DNA from: Nocardioides ferulae
Lineage (GTDB): Bacteria; Actinomycetota; Actinomycetes; Propionibacteriales; Nocardioidaceae
Direction: 5' to 3'
Assembly: GCF_003660455.1 (NCBI RefSeq)
Contig: NZ_QZVR01000005.1
Span: 248,001-312,000, forward strand
DNA length: 64,000 nt
Position numbers and translations under genes: made by a program. This document shows, piece after piece, positions 44,801 through 52,984 of the stretch. How positions within the stretch are numbered: position 1 is the first letter of the stretch; each line of letters starts with the position of its first letter. The notes beneath the pieces were generated by a model. It was not told where the DNA came from. It searched no databases and saw nothing but the letters and a program-made list of their open reading frames with translations.

Positions 44801-45340
44801 CAAGGCGTACTCGAAGAAGCGCAGCGCCAGGATGCACAGGCCGACGGTGAGGATGACCCACTCGACGAAGTAGCCCTGCCACATCTTGGAGCCGTAGAGC
44901 CGCCCGGACTCGCCCCGAACCCGGTCCTTGGGGCGCGTGGCCCGGTAGACCATGAACGGCACGATCGCCCAGATCATCGTCACCGCGAAGGCCTCGGTGA
45001 GCCACTCGAACGGCGGGAAGTGGCCGATGACCGGCAGGATGAAGTGGGCGTCGAAGAGCTGGCCGTAGGCGTTGACCAGCGTGGCGAACAGCAGGCCGAA
45101 GCCGACCATGATCACCCAGTGGGCAACGCCCACCTTGGTCCACTGCAGCATCCGGGTGTGGAGCAGCATCTCCTTGGCCAGCACTACGGCGCGTGAGCCC
45201 GGGTTGTCGAGGCGGCCGGGCGCCGGCTGGCCGACCCGGATCGTGCGCACGATGTGCGTGATCATCCGGGTGAACAGCGTCAGGCCGACGGCGCTGAACG
45301 CCAACGAGACGACGATGGCGACGATCTGCATGGGCTCCAT
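41843..45340 (-). CDS. etfD: EtfD-like membrane Fe-S oxidoreductase with an SLFD-repeat tail
   Basis: The 1165-residue protein has an N-terminal membrane domain (about 1-240, NarI/heterodisulfide-reductase-like). Two 4Fe-4S motifs follow, CTECGRCQSQCPAW and CTSCGACVQQCPVDIEH, then CCG domains with HDPCYIGRHN and SFCCGAGGARMW. This core resembles the mycobacterial Rv0338c/EtfD reductase that accepts electrons from ETF and passes them to quinone in beta-oxidation. Residues about 733-1165 are a low-complexity Ala/Pro/Glu tail with seven SLFD motifs, ending in EGSLFDL. The gene's promoter has a 14-bp motif like that of the fadE5-like gene. Confidence 0.9.
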   Translation of the reverse strand: MEPMQIVAIVVSLAFSAVGLTLFTRMITHIVRTIRVGQPAPGRLDNPGSRAVVLAKEMLLHTRMLQWTKVGVAHWVIMVGFGLLFATLVNAYGQLFDAHFILPVIGHFPPFEWLTEAFAVTMIWAIVPFMVYRATRPKDRVRGESGRLYGSKMWQGYFVEWVILTVGLCILALRFFEYALADEKYQSALHFPFTFFVGELFVDVSPGTLENLIWLVAMLKIAISMTWMIVLGRNATMGVAWHRFTAPFNVFLKRDADGRTALGAMKPLTSNGKALTLDDIDDLDEDATLGVGSVEDFSWKGLLDFTTCTECGRCQSQCPAWNTDKPLSPKLLITNLRNHAYAKAPYLQASEDARPALLEGNTALATEVERPLVGDTEGWAWMPEGGAVIDTDVLWSCTSCGACVQQCPVDIEHVDHIMDMRRYQVLVESNFPAELNQLFKGLENKGNPWNMSPNARLDWAKGLDFEVKVVGETIESLDEVDWLFWVGCAGAYEDRAKKTTRAVAELLDIAGVSFGVLGNGETCTGDPARRAGNEFVFQGLAQQNVEVFKEHKVKKVVSTCAHCFNTLKNEYREFGIELEVVHHTQLLNRLVREGKLTPVKEGAGAAKRTITYHDPCYIGRHNGVYTPPRELLQVLPGAEYAEMERHSERSFCCGAGGARMWMEENLGERINVNRTKEAVATGADQIAVGCPFCRVMLSDGLTAQQAKGEAREEVEVLDVAQMLLASVKGESATKLQPGAGAAAAASDVATKAEPEAGDATQSRDTVTATEDAGPLAKASGGSSLFDTPVEETVADDAAEKSPVTEVEGEPAAEPATDTATAKQSGGSLFDLGGEPEPAAAPAKQEHDLGSSGSLFDVGADQPAEEPAAPAAKTEAAPAAEAKTEAPDQAPELGAGGSLFDLAAPEPAAEPAAAPQPAADEAPAAKPDQAEAPAPSAPSAPSVTSAPSAAPAAEIPEGGSLFDIAAPEPAAPSAPAAEPAAPEDPASSAVEEPEPTTAEPPTTDEAPAAAPVAASPAPATEIPEGGSLFDIAAPEPASAPPAPAQPEPAAAEPEPEPVSSDKAEPAEAAASADPPAAPSGEEVTAAATAAAASAPTAEPDPAAEPSSATDAEPDPVHAEAAEAGEQPVEPAAEAPAEEKPGPAAGGGEAHQPRTDVEIGEGSLFDL

Positions 45341-45437
45341 GCCTGGTGGCTCCTCCTGGCTGGCGGTGGGGTTCCAGCGCGGCGAGCCTATTGGTCGCAG
45401 CGTGGCAGGTCAGGACCTGAACAGAGTGACATGCATA

Positions 45438-45451
45438 CTACCTGTGGGTAA
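45438..45451. promoter_or_regulatory. Candidate operator upstream of etfD-like gene
   Basis: CTACCTGTGGGTAA, 98-111 bp upstream of the etfD-like start, matches 10 of 14 bases of TTACTCATGGGTAA at the fadE5-like promoter, in the same orientation and at similar distance. Confidence 0.45.
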
Positions 45452-45495
45452 CTTTCGGTCCACGCCCCGCTCACCGGCGGATCGCTCCGCCCCAT

Positions 45496-48030
45496 TCAGC
45501 CGCGCCGGACGCCCTCGACCACGCCGGCCCGCGACAGCTCGATGCTCAGGTGCACCTCGCGCCCGCCCGCGCCGCGCGCGCACACGTCGTACGCCGTGCC
45601 CAGCCGCTGGTAGGGCTGGCCGACGGCGACCATGACCTCGCGTTGCGTCATGCCCGGCCGCACCAGGGAGCGCACCTCGCGCACCGGCATCCGCAGGTCG
45701 GGGTTGCGGCAGGAGTCGGGGGCGATGCCCTCGGCGCGCTCCCAGGTCTGCAGGTAGGCCTCGGCGCCGCGGGCCATGTCGTCGACGATCGCCTCGCCCT
45801 CGGCGCTGCCGGGGCCGCCCGCGACCATGCGCAGGTCTTCGACCCAGTCGGGGTAGAGGCCGTACTGGGCGACGCCGTCGACGTTGAGGTCGTAGACCCG
45901 CTCGCCGGCCCGCTGCTGCTTCACGGTGACCCCGCCGAGCCCGGTGAAGGGGTAGGTGACCGGGTTGGCCACGTCGGCGCCGCGCGGGTCGCCCTGGGCG
46001 CCGAGGCCGTTGATGTCGGCGCCGAAGCCGAAGCCGAAGTAGAAGCGCTCGTCGGCCCAGCCCAGGTGGCGGCGCCACTTCTCGACGAAGCCGGTCGAGT
46101 CGCCGGCGTACGGCGCCACGAAGCCGCCGAGCTCGTAGATGCGCGGGTAGGCGTCGGGGGTGGACCAGGAGTGGCTGGACAGCACGCCGGGGTAGCCGAT
46201 CTCCTCGAGCTGGTCGAGGGCGGCGTTGCGGGCCTTGACGCTCATGTGGTCGGGGTCGAAGAGCATCTTGCGCTCGACCAGCTCGTCGATCGTGTGCTCG
46301 CCGAGCGTGGTCAGGCCCCGGCTGTTGCAGTGGTTGGGCCGGGCGTAGAGCGGCAGCGCCGGCAGGTTGAGCGTGTCGAAGGCGAGGTCGGCGACCGCGC
46401 CGAACAGCGCGTCCTGCTGGTCGGCGCCGATCTCGGGAGCGGCGAGCACCTGGTTCTTGTCGTGCGACTCGCCGTCGGCGGGCTCGCAGTGCCGCATGTC
46501 CCAGAACGAGGCGGTCTCGAGGAAGTTGGCCAGGTTGACCGCGATGCCGGTCGCGCCCTCGTCGCCGGCGACGCCGGACAGCGCGTTGTCGAACTTGTTG
46601 ACCAGCTCCATCTGGCGCACGCCCAGGTCGTGCACCTCGTCGAGCTGGCGGGAGATGTCCGCCGCGTTGCACTGGGGGATGTCGAGCTTCATCGTGCAGC
46701 CGAACGGCACGCTGGTCTCGATGCCCATGACCACGGCCATCTGGCCGGCGTTGATCACCTCGCGGGCCTGCCACGGGTCGGTGACGATGCGGTAGAAGCC
46801 GCGGCCGGGACCGCCGAACTGGGCGTCGATGTAGTCCTGCAGCTCGTACATGTCCTTCGCCTGCAGCCGGACGGCGTCCATGTCGTCGCAGGAGTTGCGC
46901 CTGAAGGGATAGAGCTGGCACAGCTGGTTGTTCTCGACCAGCAGGTTCACGAACAGCCGCTGGCCGCCGCGCCAGGCCCGCTCGAGCCAGCGCCAGTAGG
47001 TGCCCTCGTGGGTGAGGCTCTCCGGGGCCGGCCAGTCCTTGAACGTGGGCCAGCCGACCGGGTCGTGCGAGGGCTCGCCGGAGAGCACCGCCTCCAGCAC
47101 CGCGCCGTAGCCGCCGGTGGCGGTGTGGTCCTCGCAGTCGACCAGGGCGTACGGCGCGCCGTACTTGTGCCAGGGGCGGCCGCAGTGCGCCTCGCCGCCG
47201 AGGAACTCGAAGGCCATGCCGTGGGTGTGGGCGTCGACGAAGCCGCGCACCTCCTGGAAGGGCGAGACCCCGGCGTGGGGCTTGCCGGCGATGTCGATCT
47301 GCGACTCCGGGTAGGGGGTGCAGCCGCCAGTGCGGCGCAGCTCGAACCGGCTCTCGCCGTCGAGGGCGAGCGGCTCGCCGCCGTTGCGGAAGGTGAACCG
47401 CCCACCGCGGTAGCGTGCGGTCCACTCGGCCGCCGGGCTCGGCTTCGCCGCCCGCTCGCCGCCGGCCACCACGAGCCTGCCGTCGGCGTCGTGGAGGAGG
47501 TAGACGCCCAGGGCGGTCGGCTTGAAGAAGACCGGCTCACCGGCCAGGCCGTAGCAGGCGTTGGCCAGGGCGTAGCGGTCGGCCGGGACCTTCGGTCGCG
47601 GCGGGCCGGCGGGCGCGGTGGTCAGAGCGGGGTCGGCGAGGTCCCGCTGGCCGGCGACGTAGGCCGTGGCGGCCGCGGCCTCTTCGGCGGTGGTGGGGTC
47701 CTGGGTGTCCTCGCCGATCTCGCCGGCCCGCGAGATCGCGTTCTTGGTGGCGGGGTCGTCGTGCACGTGGGGGGCGCTGCCGGGCGGGTCGACGTGGGGC
47801 GAGTCGCCCGGCTGCCCTGCCGTCTGCGCCGCCGCCGTGGCGACCTGTTCGGCGCGGTAGCGCTGCACCAGCGACCCCGACCGGTCGTCGTCGCCGTAGG
47901 AGGGCACGACCACGGCCCCGGAGATGACCAGGGCCGCCACCGCGCCGGACCAGACCAGACGCCGGCGGGCGGCACCGCGGGGTGCGGTGTCGGAGGCTGC
48001 GGGGTCGGCGGCTGGTGTGGCGGCTGGCAT
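45496..48030 (-). CDS. Large exported metal-dependent hydrolase-like protein
   Basis: The 844-residue protein has one N-terminal membrane segment (WSGAVAALVISGAVVVPSYG, about 27-46) and is outside the cell. The central domain contains FVDAHTHGMAFEFLGG (a His-x-His metal site of amidohydrolases), VVMGIETSV, and DPDHMSVKARNAAL, as in membrane dipeptidase/amidohydrolase folds. The last about 80 residues (SLVRPGMTQREVMVAVGQPYQRLG) resemble a SmpA/OmlA-like domain. Homologs are often labelled coagulation factor 5/8-domain proteins. The substrate is unknown. Confidence 0.75.
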   Translation of the reverse strand: MPAATPAADPAASDTAPRGAARRRLVWSGAVAALVISGAVVVPSYGDDDRSGSLVQRYRAEQVATAAAQTAGQPGDSPHVDPPGSAPHVHDDPATKNAISRAGEIGEDTQDPTTAEEAAAATAYVAGQRDLADPALTTAPAGPPRPKVPADRYALANACYGLAGEPVFFKPTALGVYLLHDADGRLVVAGGERAAKPSPAAEWTARYRGGRFTFRNGGEPLALDGESRFELRRTGGCTPYPESQIDIAGKPHAGVSPFQEVRGFVDAHTHGMAFEFLGGEAHCGRPWHKYGAPYALVDCEDHTATGGYGAVLEAVLSGEPSHDPVGWPTFKDWPAPESLTHEGTYWRWLERAWRGGQRLFVNLLVENNQLCQLYPFRRNSCDDMDAVRLQAKDMYELQDYIDAQFGGPGRGFYRIVTDPWQAREVINAGQMAVVMGIETSVPFGCTMKLDIPQCNAADISRQLDEVHDLGVRQMELVNKFDNALSGVAGDEGATGIAVNLANFLETASFWDMRHCEPADGESHDKNQVLAAPEIGADQQDALFGAVADLAFDTLNLPALPLYARPNHCNSRGLTTLGEHTIDELVERKMLFDPDHMSVKARNAALDQLEEIGYPGVLSSHSWSTPDAYPRIYELGGFVAPYAGDSTGFVEKWRRHLGWADERFYFGFGFGADINGLGAQGDPRGADVANPVTYPFTGLGGVTVKQQRAGERVYDLNVDGVAQYGLYPDWVEDLRMVAGGPGSAEGEAIVDDMARGAEAYLQTWERAEGIAPDSCRNPDLRMPVREVRSLVRPGMTQREVMVAVGQPYQRLGTAYDVCARGAGGREVHLSIELSRAGVVEGVRRG

Positions 48031-48057
48031 GGGACCTCCCGGGGAGCGCGTGCGCAC

Positions 48058-48080
48058 GAACCTGACACACACTCAGGTTC
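48058..48080. terminator. 8-bp-arm palindrome between EamA gene and the exported hydrolase gene
   Basis: GAACCTGA (48058-48065) is mirrored by TCAGGTTC (48073-48080) with a 7-nt spacer. Both flanking genes run on the minus strand. It may end the EamA transcript or act as an operator for the downstream gene; the sequence cannot distinguish. Confidence 0.45.
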
Positions 48081-48104
48081 TTGTCGAGAGGTGCAACGAG
48101 CGGA

Positions 48105-49094
48105 TCAGCCGGGGGGTACGGCGTCCAGGCTGGGCCGGCGGTGCACGCCGCCCACCGCGGCCAGGATCAGCAGCGCCCCCAGCAGCCCGAGCGGTCCCAC
48201 GCGCTCGCCCAGGATCGCCGCGGCGAGCAGCGCGGCGGTCACCGGCTCGAGCAGCGTGGCGACGACCGCGGCGCTGCCCGGGGTGGTGCGGAGACCTGCG
48301 TAGAGCAGGCCGTAGGGCAGCGCCATCGTCAGCACGCCGAGGTAGCCGAGGATCGCCCAGGCCTCGGGCTCGGCGGAGACCAGCGGGCTGCCGGACAGCC
48401 CCGCGGCCAGGCCGAGCGGGAGGAGCACCACGGCACCGACCGAGGTGGTGGCGGTGGTGATGGCCAGCGGCCCGGCTCGCTGCGAGAGCGCGTGGCCGCG
48501 AGCGGTGGTCAGGGCGTACGCCGTGCCGGAGCCGACCGCGGCGAGGATCCCGAGCGTCGGGCGCGGCCCGGTGCCGGTCGCGCCGGCCGAGAGGCTGACC
48601 AGGACCAGCCCGGTCAGGGCGCAGGCCAGCACGACGAGTGTCGACGGACGTGGCGACCGCCGGTCGCGGACGGCGTCGACGACCGTCAGCAGCAGCGGCG
48701 CCAGGGCCAGACTCACGACGGTGGCGACGGTGACCCCGGCCAGGACCACGGCGGCGAAGTAGAGCACCTGGTAGGTCGCCGTGCTGGCGCCGACCAGCAG
48801 CACCTCGCGGGGCCGCTCGCGCACCAGTCGTGGCAGCTCCGGCAGCCGGCGGCCGATCACGAGCGCGACGAGCAGGACCGCCGAGGCGATCGCCAGCCGA
48901 TAGGTGCTGACCGTGAGCACCGACATCGAGCTGAGCTCCTGCAGCAGCGAGACCGCGAGCCCGCCGGTGCCCCACAGGGCGCCGGCGGCACAGATCTGGA
49001 GCAGACCGAGACGGGCCCGTCGGACATCGTCGCGAACGGTGGCCGCCACGTCGACGGAGGAGGTGGGCAGGGACGAGCGGGACGAGCTGGACAT
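48105..49094 (-). CDS. EamA/DMT-family transporter
   Basis: The 329-residue protein has about ten hydrophobic helices in two repeats (GLLQICAAGALWGTGGLAVSLLQEL and TLGILAAVGSGTAYALTTARGHALS), typical of the drug/metabolite transporter superfamily. ATG 49094 has AGGAG 7 nt upstream, so the mRNA has a real leader. That leader (49095-49220) contains a possible peptide ORF and two hairpins, consistent with attenuation. The substrate is unknown. Confidence 0.9.
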   Translation of the reverse strand: MSSSSRSSLPTSSVDVAATVRDDVRRARLGLLQICAAGALWGTGGLAVSLLQELSSMSVLTVSTYRLAIASAVLLVALVIGRRLPELPRLVRERPREVLLVGASTATYQVLYFAAVVLAGVTVATVVSLALAPLLLTVVDAVRDRRSPRPSTLVVLACALTGLVLVSLSAGATGTGPRPTLGILAAVGSGTAYALTTARGHALSQRAGPLAITTATTSVGAVVLLPLGLAAGLSGSPLVSAEPEAWAILGYLGVLTMALPYGLLYAGLRTTPGSAAVVATLLEPVTAALLAAAILGERVGPLGLLGALLILAAVGGVHRRPSLDAVPPG

Positions 49095-49144
49095 GCGGGG
49101 CTCCTGGGACCGGGGTGGGCGGGGTCGTCGCAGGAGCACGCCGA

Positions 49145-49195
49145 ACGGCCCGCCGGGTCGGCGGGCCGTGGGCGGCTCCGGTCAGGAGACCGGAG
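49145..49195 (-). promoter_or_regulatory. Two leader hairpins before the EamA gene (attenuator candidate)
   Basis: In minus-strand order: CTCCGGTC/GACCGGAG (49195-49188 with 49183-49176) overlaps the end of the leader ORF. It is followed by a 10-bp stem ACGGCCCGCC/GGCGGGCCGT (49169-49160 with 49154-49145) with a 5-nt loop, like a terminator. Confidence 0.6.
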
Positions 49196-49220
49196 GGGGC
49201 AGCAGACGCAGCGTCGTCAC
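49182..49220 (-). CDS. Putative leader peptide VTTLRLLPPPVS upstream of EamA
   Basis: A 12-codon frame from GTG 49220 to TGA 49182 encodes three consecutive Pro near its end. Its stop lies inside the first hairpin of the EamA leader. Polyproline runs stall ribosomes, so this peptide could sense translation. No clear ribosome site precedes it; it starts within a GTCACC/GGTGAC palindrome (49216-49234). The remaining gap to 49380 shows no other gene. Confidence 0.4.
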   Translation of the reverse strand: MTTLRLLPPPVS

Positions 49221-49380
49221 CGGAGCATGGTGACCGATGTTCTCGTGCCTGTCGCGGGAGTTCCGCAATTGCGCGGGATCGCACCGGGTTGTGGCGGGAG
49301 CCCGTGCGTTGCGGCGCGATTGCGCCCGGAACGGCGCGGCGGAGGTCGGTCCGTCCGGGTCAACCCGAACGCAGGTCGGC

Positions 49381-49917
49381 TCAGAGCGCGCCGCGGTGCT
49401 TGCCGCCGGCCGGCTCGTCGACCTGGTCGTCGGCCGGTGCGGACCGGGGCGCCGGGGGCGCGGCGACGTTCGTCTCGGTGGAGGTCGTGCCGGAGTCGGC
49501 GGTGATGTCGGTCCGATCGGCCTCGGGGGTGTCGGTGGGGGCACCGGTCGCGCCGGGCTGGTAGTCGTCGGCACGGTGGTCGACGTGAGGGTCGAGCCGG
49601 TCGGCCTCCCGGATCGCGTCCTCCTGCCGGGCCTCCTCGACCCGCAGGCCCTGCTTCGCCTCGGCCGCCCGGCGCTCGGCACGCTCGGCCTCGGCGCGAG
49701 CGAGATCGGCCTGGGCAGCGGCCTCGCGCGCCTCCAGCTGCGACTGGGTCACCTGCGGGGTCTGGGCCGCGGCCTCGCGGCGCAGCTCCTGCGCCCGGGC
49801 GTGGTCGCGGGCCTGCCGCTCCTGCTTGCGCTTGCGCATCACGAGCACGAGGCCGGCCACGAGGGCGACCAGCACGAGCCCGACGACGATCCAGATGACG
49901 ACGTCCACGACGTCCAT
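49381..49917 (-). CDS. Membrane-anchored coiled-coil protein
   Basis: The 178-residue protein has a single N-terminal helix (DVVIWIVVGLVLVALVAGLVLVM), a charged coiled-coil (about residues 30-110) rich in Arg, Glu and Ala, and a disordered acidic tail. GAGGAG precedes ATG 49917. No family was assigned; the layout is that of a small scaffold protein facing the cytoplasm. Confidence 0.75.
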   Translation of the reverse strand: MDVVDVVIWIVVGLVLVALVAGLVLVMRKRKQERQARDHARAQELRREAAAQTPQVTQSQLEAREAAAQADLARAEAERAERRAAEAKQGLRVEEARQEDAIREADRLDPHVDHRADDYQPGATGAPTDTPEADRTDITADSGTTSTETNVAAPPAPRSAPADDQVDEPAGGKHRGAL

Positions 49918-50004
49918 GACCACTCCTCGGTGTCGGCGATCCCCCTACGTGGACGCCGGTACCCCGTGGCGGCGCGGTTCACCCGCCGTCGCCGCTCGCC
50001 GCGG

Positions 50005-51219
50005 TCAGTCGACGGGACGCTCCTCGCGCACCGGGACCAGCGGACTGGCCAGGACGGGGAACAGCGCGGCCAGCGCGAACGCGGCGGCGTAGCCGAGCTC
50101 GGCGATGGCCAGGCCGGCGACCGGAGGCACGGCCGAGGCGGTGAGGAACTGTGCGGTGTTCTGGATCCCGAGGGCGCGCCCGGACCAGAACGGGCCGGCC
50201 CGCTCGGCCACCGCGGTGAAGGCGAGCCCGTTGTCGGCGACGGTCAGCACCGTCGCGAGCACTATCAGCGGGACGGCGACCGCGAGCTCGAGCCCGGCGC
50301 TCAACCCGAGCGCGGCCATCGCCGCCGCGGCCGCGAGCGCCACCCAGCGCAGCGGCCGCATCCGGCTGGCCACCACGTCGGAGAGGTGGCCGGCGGCGAT
50401 CCGGCCGAGGGCGCCGCCGATCTGCGCGACCGCGACCAGGGTGCCGGCCGCGGCAGCCGACCAGCCCCGCTCGGAGACCAGCCAGGCGAGCGCGAAGGTC
50501 CACACCACGAACTGCGGGACCACGAGCAGCACCGAGACGCCGTGCACCCGGGGGAGGAACCGGTCGCGACGGTAGGGGTTTGTCACGGCGGCCGCCTCCG
50601 TGCGTTCGGGGCGCGGAGGGTCGAGGACCACGAGCGCGACCGTGAGCGCTGCGGCAGCGCAGGCGATCGCCGGCACCCACAGGGCGGTCTGGGGGCTGCT
50701 GCGCTCGGCGAGCACCGCCATCGTGATGGCCGCGACGCCGACGCCGACGGGCTGGGCCATCTGGCGCACGCCCATGGCCAGCCCCCGGCGCTCGGGCGGG
50801 AACCAGCCCACGACGACCCGGCCGCTGGCCGCGTTGGTGCTGGCCGCGGCAGCGCCGGCCAGGCCGAGCGCGACGGCCAGCAACGGGAGGCTGCTCGACC
50901 GGGTCGCCAGCGCGCCGAGGAGGGCGGTCGCCACCAGGCCGGTGATCAGCGTGAACCGTTCGCCTCGTCGGTCGGCCACCCAGCCCCAGGCGACGAGCGT
51001 CAGCATGATCCCGATGGTGGGCGAGGCCGCCACGAGCCCCGCCTGCGCGAGCGAGAGCCCGGCTTGCTCGTGCAGCGTGGGGATCAGGAACGCCGGCCCG
51101 TGGGCCATGATCGCCGCCGCTGCCTGGGCCACGGTGCTGGCCGCCAGCATCCCCCAGCGCCGGGCCACCCCCACGGGTGCGGCTGCACCGGTCGTGGTGG
51201 TGGGCGCGACCGAAGGCAT
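50005..51219 (-). CDS. MFS transporter
   Basis: The 404-residue protein has about 12 hydrophobic helices and the loop motif GWVADRRGERFTLI. GVRQMAQPVGVGVAAITM and a repeat at GHLSDVVASRMRPL are typical of MFS. It resembles the cyanate or nitrate-like transporter groups, but the substrate is not clear. ATG 51219 is the start. It is a single-gene unit. Confidence 0.9.
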   Translation of the reverse strand: MPSVAPTTTTGAAAPVGVARRWGMLAASTVAQAAAAIMAHGPAFLIPTLHEQAGLSLAQAGLVAASPTIGIMLTLVAWGWVADRRGERFTLITGLVATALLGALATRSSSLPLLAVALGLAGAAAASTNAASGRVVVGWFPPERRGLAMGVRQMAQPVGVGVAAITMAVLAERSSPQTALWVPAIACAAAALTVALVVLDPPRPERTEAAAVTNPYRRDRFLPRVHGVSVLLVVPQFVVWTFALAWLVSERGWSAAAAGTLVAVAQIGGALGRIAAGHLSDVVASRMRPLRWVALAAAAAMAALGLSAGLELAVAVPLIVLATVLTVADNGLAFTAVAERAGPFWSGRALGIQNTAQFLTASAVPPVAGLAIAELGYAAAFALAALFPVLASPLVPVREERPVD

Positions 51220-51310
51220 GGCAGCCAGTCAAGCGCCTGGACCACCCCTGCCCGGGTCCCATCTCGCGTAGTGACTCGGAAGCCACACCCACCGGCGACC
51301 CCGACGCGCA

Positions 51311-51344
51311 CCACGGGGGCGCCGCGTTAGCGACGCCCCCGTGG
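51311..51344 (-). terminator. Hairpin between MFS gene and choice-of-anchor P gene
   Basis: CCACGGGGGCG (51311-51321) pairs exactly with CGCCCCCGTGG (51334-51344). It lies 35 bp beyond the stop of the gene ending at 51379. Confidence 0.65.
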
Positions 51345-51378
51345 GCTGCCCTGGTGGAGGGGCGGGTGGTTCAGCCGA

Positions 51379-52749
51379 TCAGAGGCCGGACCGGTCGATC
51401 TTGGCCCTGGCCTGGGCGATGTTGAGCACCACTCCGGCGGCGTCGCCGGCGGCCTCGAGCAGGGTGACCCGCAGCCCGGTCACGATGACCATGTTGCGGC
51501 GCGGCTTCTCCACCACGTTGAACTCGATCTTGGCCAGGCCGGGGATCTCCAGCGGCGGCGCGCCCGGGTCGGGAAGCGACTGCGTCTCGCCGCCGACCAC
51601 GATCTCGCCGAACGTGGTGCCCTTGGCGTTGGCGACGACCTTGCCGGCGCGGTTGCGGCTGACGTTGGCCTGGACCTTCAGGCCGCGCAGGATGAACTGA
51701 CCGTCGCCGAGGTTGATGTCGGTGAGCTCGGCGCGGGTCCAGCCCCAGGTCTTCTTGGCGGTCTGCTTGCCGTTGACGGTGGCGGTCAGCGCGCCGACCT
51801 CGAGGACGCCGTTGAGCGCGGAGCCGACCTGGCCGAGGCCGACCAGCGACTTGGCCGACTCGGTGCCGTCGGTGCCGCGGCAGGGGAGGATCTTCTTGGG
51901 GGTGCGGCCGACCTTGACGACGCCGTTGAGCACGTCCGCGCCGATGCCGTAGGCGTGGCCGCCCAGCAGCCCGTTGGTGATGCCGTCGTTGATCGAGACC
52001 GAGGAGTGGGCCAGGGTGACCACCGTGTCAGACGGGATGACGGTGATCTTCAGGGCGTTGGCGTAGGCGCGGGCGCTGTCCCGGCGGGCCTTCGACACCT
52101 CGTGGCCGAGCTCGACCTTGGCGAGGCCCGGGATCTCGAGCGGCGGTGCACCTTCGAGCGGGAGCTCAAACTCGGTCACCTGACCGTTGGGGTCGGTGAA
52201 GGTGAGCCCGGCCGGGCTGGTCTTGGTCTCTGCGCGGAACTTGTCGCCGTCGTGCCAGACGTGGGACAGCGAGGAGAACGCGGAGATCGACAGCTTGCCG
52301 AGGGAGGACTCGAACAGGGTGACCCCGGCGACCCTGCTGGTGGAGTAGGAGTGCACCTCCTTGCCCTTGCGCTCGGTCCACACGTTGGTGTCGGCGGCGT
52401 TGACGCTGACGATGCCGCCGGGCAGTTCGACGGTGGCGATGCCCTCCTGCTTGCGCAGGCCGGTCTCGTTGGTGCACGAGATCACCGCCAGGGCGGTGGA
52501 GCCGGACTCTGCCGGGACCTGGCCGCCGGAGATCTTGGTGCCGTAGCCCCAGGACTTCAGCGCGAACCGGCTCGGGCGAGGCCGCTGGGCGGTCGGCGAC
52601 GGAAGGGCGGTCGCCCCCGCCCGCTCGGCGCCGGGCGACTGCCGCTCGCCTGTGCCCGGCGAGGCGGTGGCGGCGCCGGCCGGTGCGGCGAGCGCGAGGG
52701 TGGTCATGGCCGCTGCGAAGGCAGCCGTGACCCGGGAGATGCGACGCAT
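51379..52749 (-). CDS. Secreted choice-of-anchor P family protein
   Basis: The 456-residue protein has a signal peptide (VTAAFAAAMTTLALAAPAGAATA, about 6-28) and a long beta-rich body. It repeats GAPPLEIPGLAKVELGHEV and GAPPLEIPGLAKIEFNVV about 200 residues apart. The pattern fits the choice-of-anchor P family of exported actinobacterial proteins; function is unknown. Only single Cys occur in each half. The 235-bp gap before hutH (52750-52984) shows no gene. Confidence 0.85.
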   Translation of the reverse strand: MRRISRVTAAFAAAMTTLALAAPAGAATASPGTGERQSPGAERAGATALPSPTAQRPRPSRFALKSWGYGTKISGGQVPAESGSTALAVISCTNETGLRKQEGIATVELPGGIVSVNAADTNVWTERKGKEVHSYSTSRVAGVTLFESSLGKLSISAFSSLSHVWHDGDKFRAETKTSPAGLTFTDPNGQVTEFELPLEGAPPLEIPGLAKVELGHEVSKARRDSARAYANALKITVIPSDTVVTLAHSSVSINDGITNGLLGGHAYGIGADVLNGVVKVGRTPKKILPCRGTDGTESAKSLVGLGQVGSALNGVLEVGALTATVNGKQTAKKTWGWTRAELTDINLGDGQFILRGLKVQANVSRNRAGKVVANAKGTTFGEIVVGGETQSLPDPGAPPLEIPGLAKIEFNVVEKPRRNMVIVTGLRVTLLEAAGDAAGVVLNIAQARAKIDRSGL

Positions 52750-52984
52750 GTGTTGCTCCTAGCTGAAGGTGTCTTCGGGCCGGTCCCCATGACCCGCCCC
52801 CCGAGGTGGCCGGCCCGCAGACTTCCCCCCCGGAAGCCGCCGCAAACCAGCCACGTCATGCGGGGGACCAACGACGCTCCGGCTCAGAAGTGACGTGACC
52901 CACCCTCGAGACATAGTGATCTGGACCACGAAGCGCCGGGGCGTGATGCTGGAGATGGCCCGCGGCGAGGGCTTGGATGGGGGG

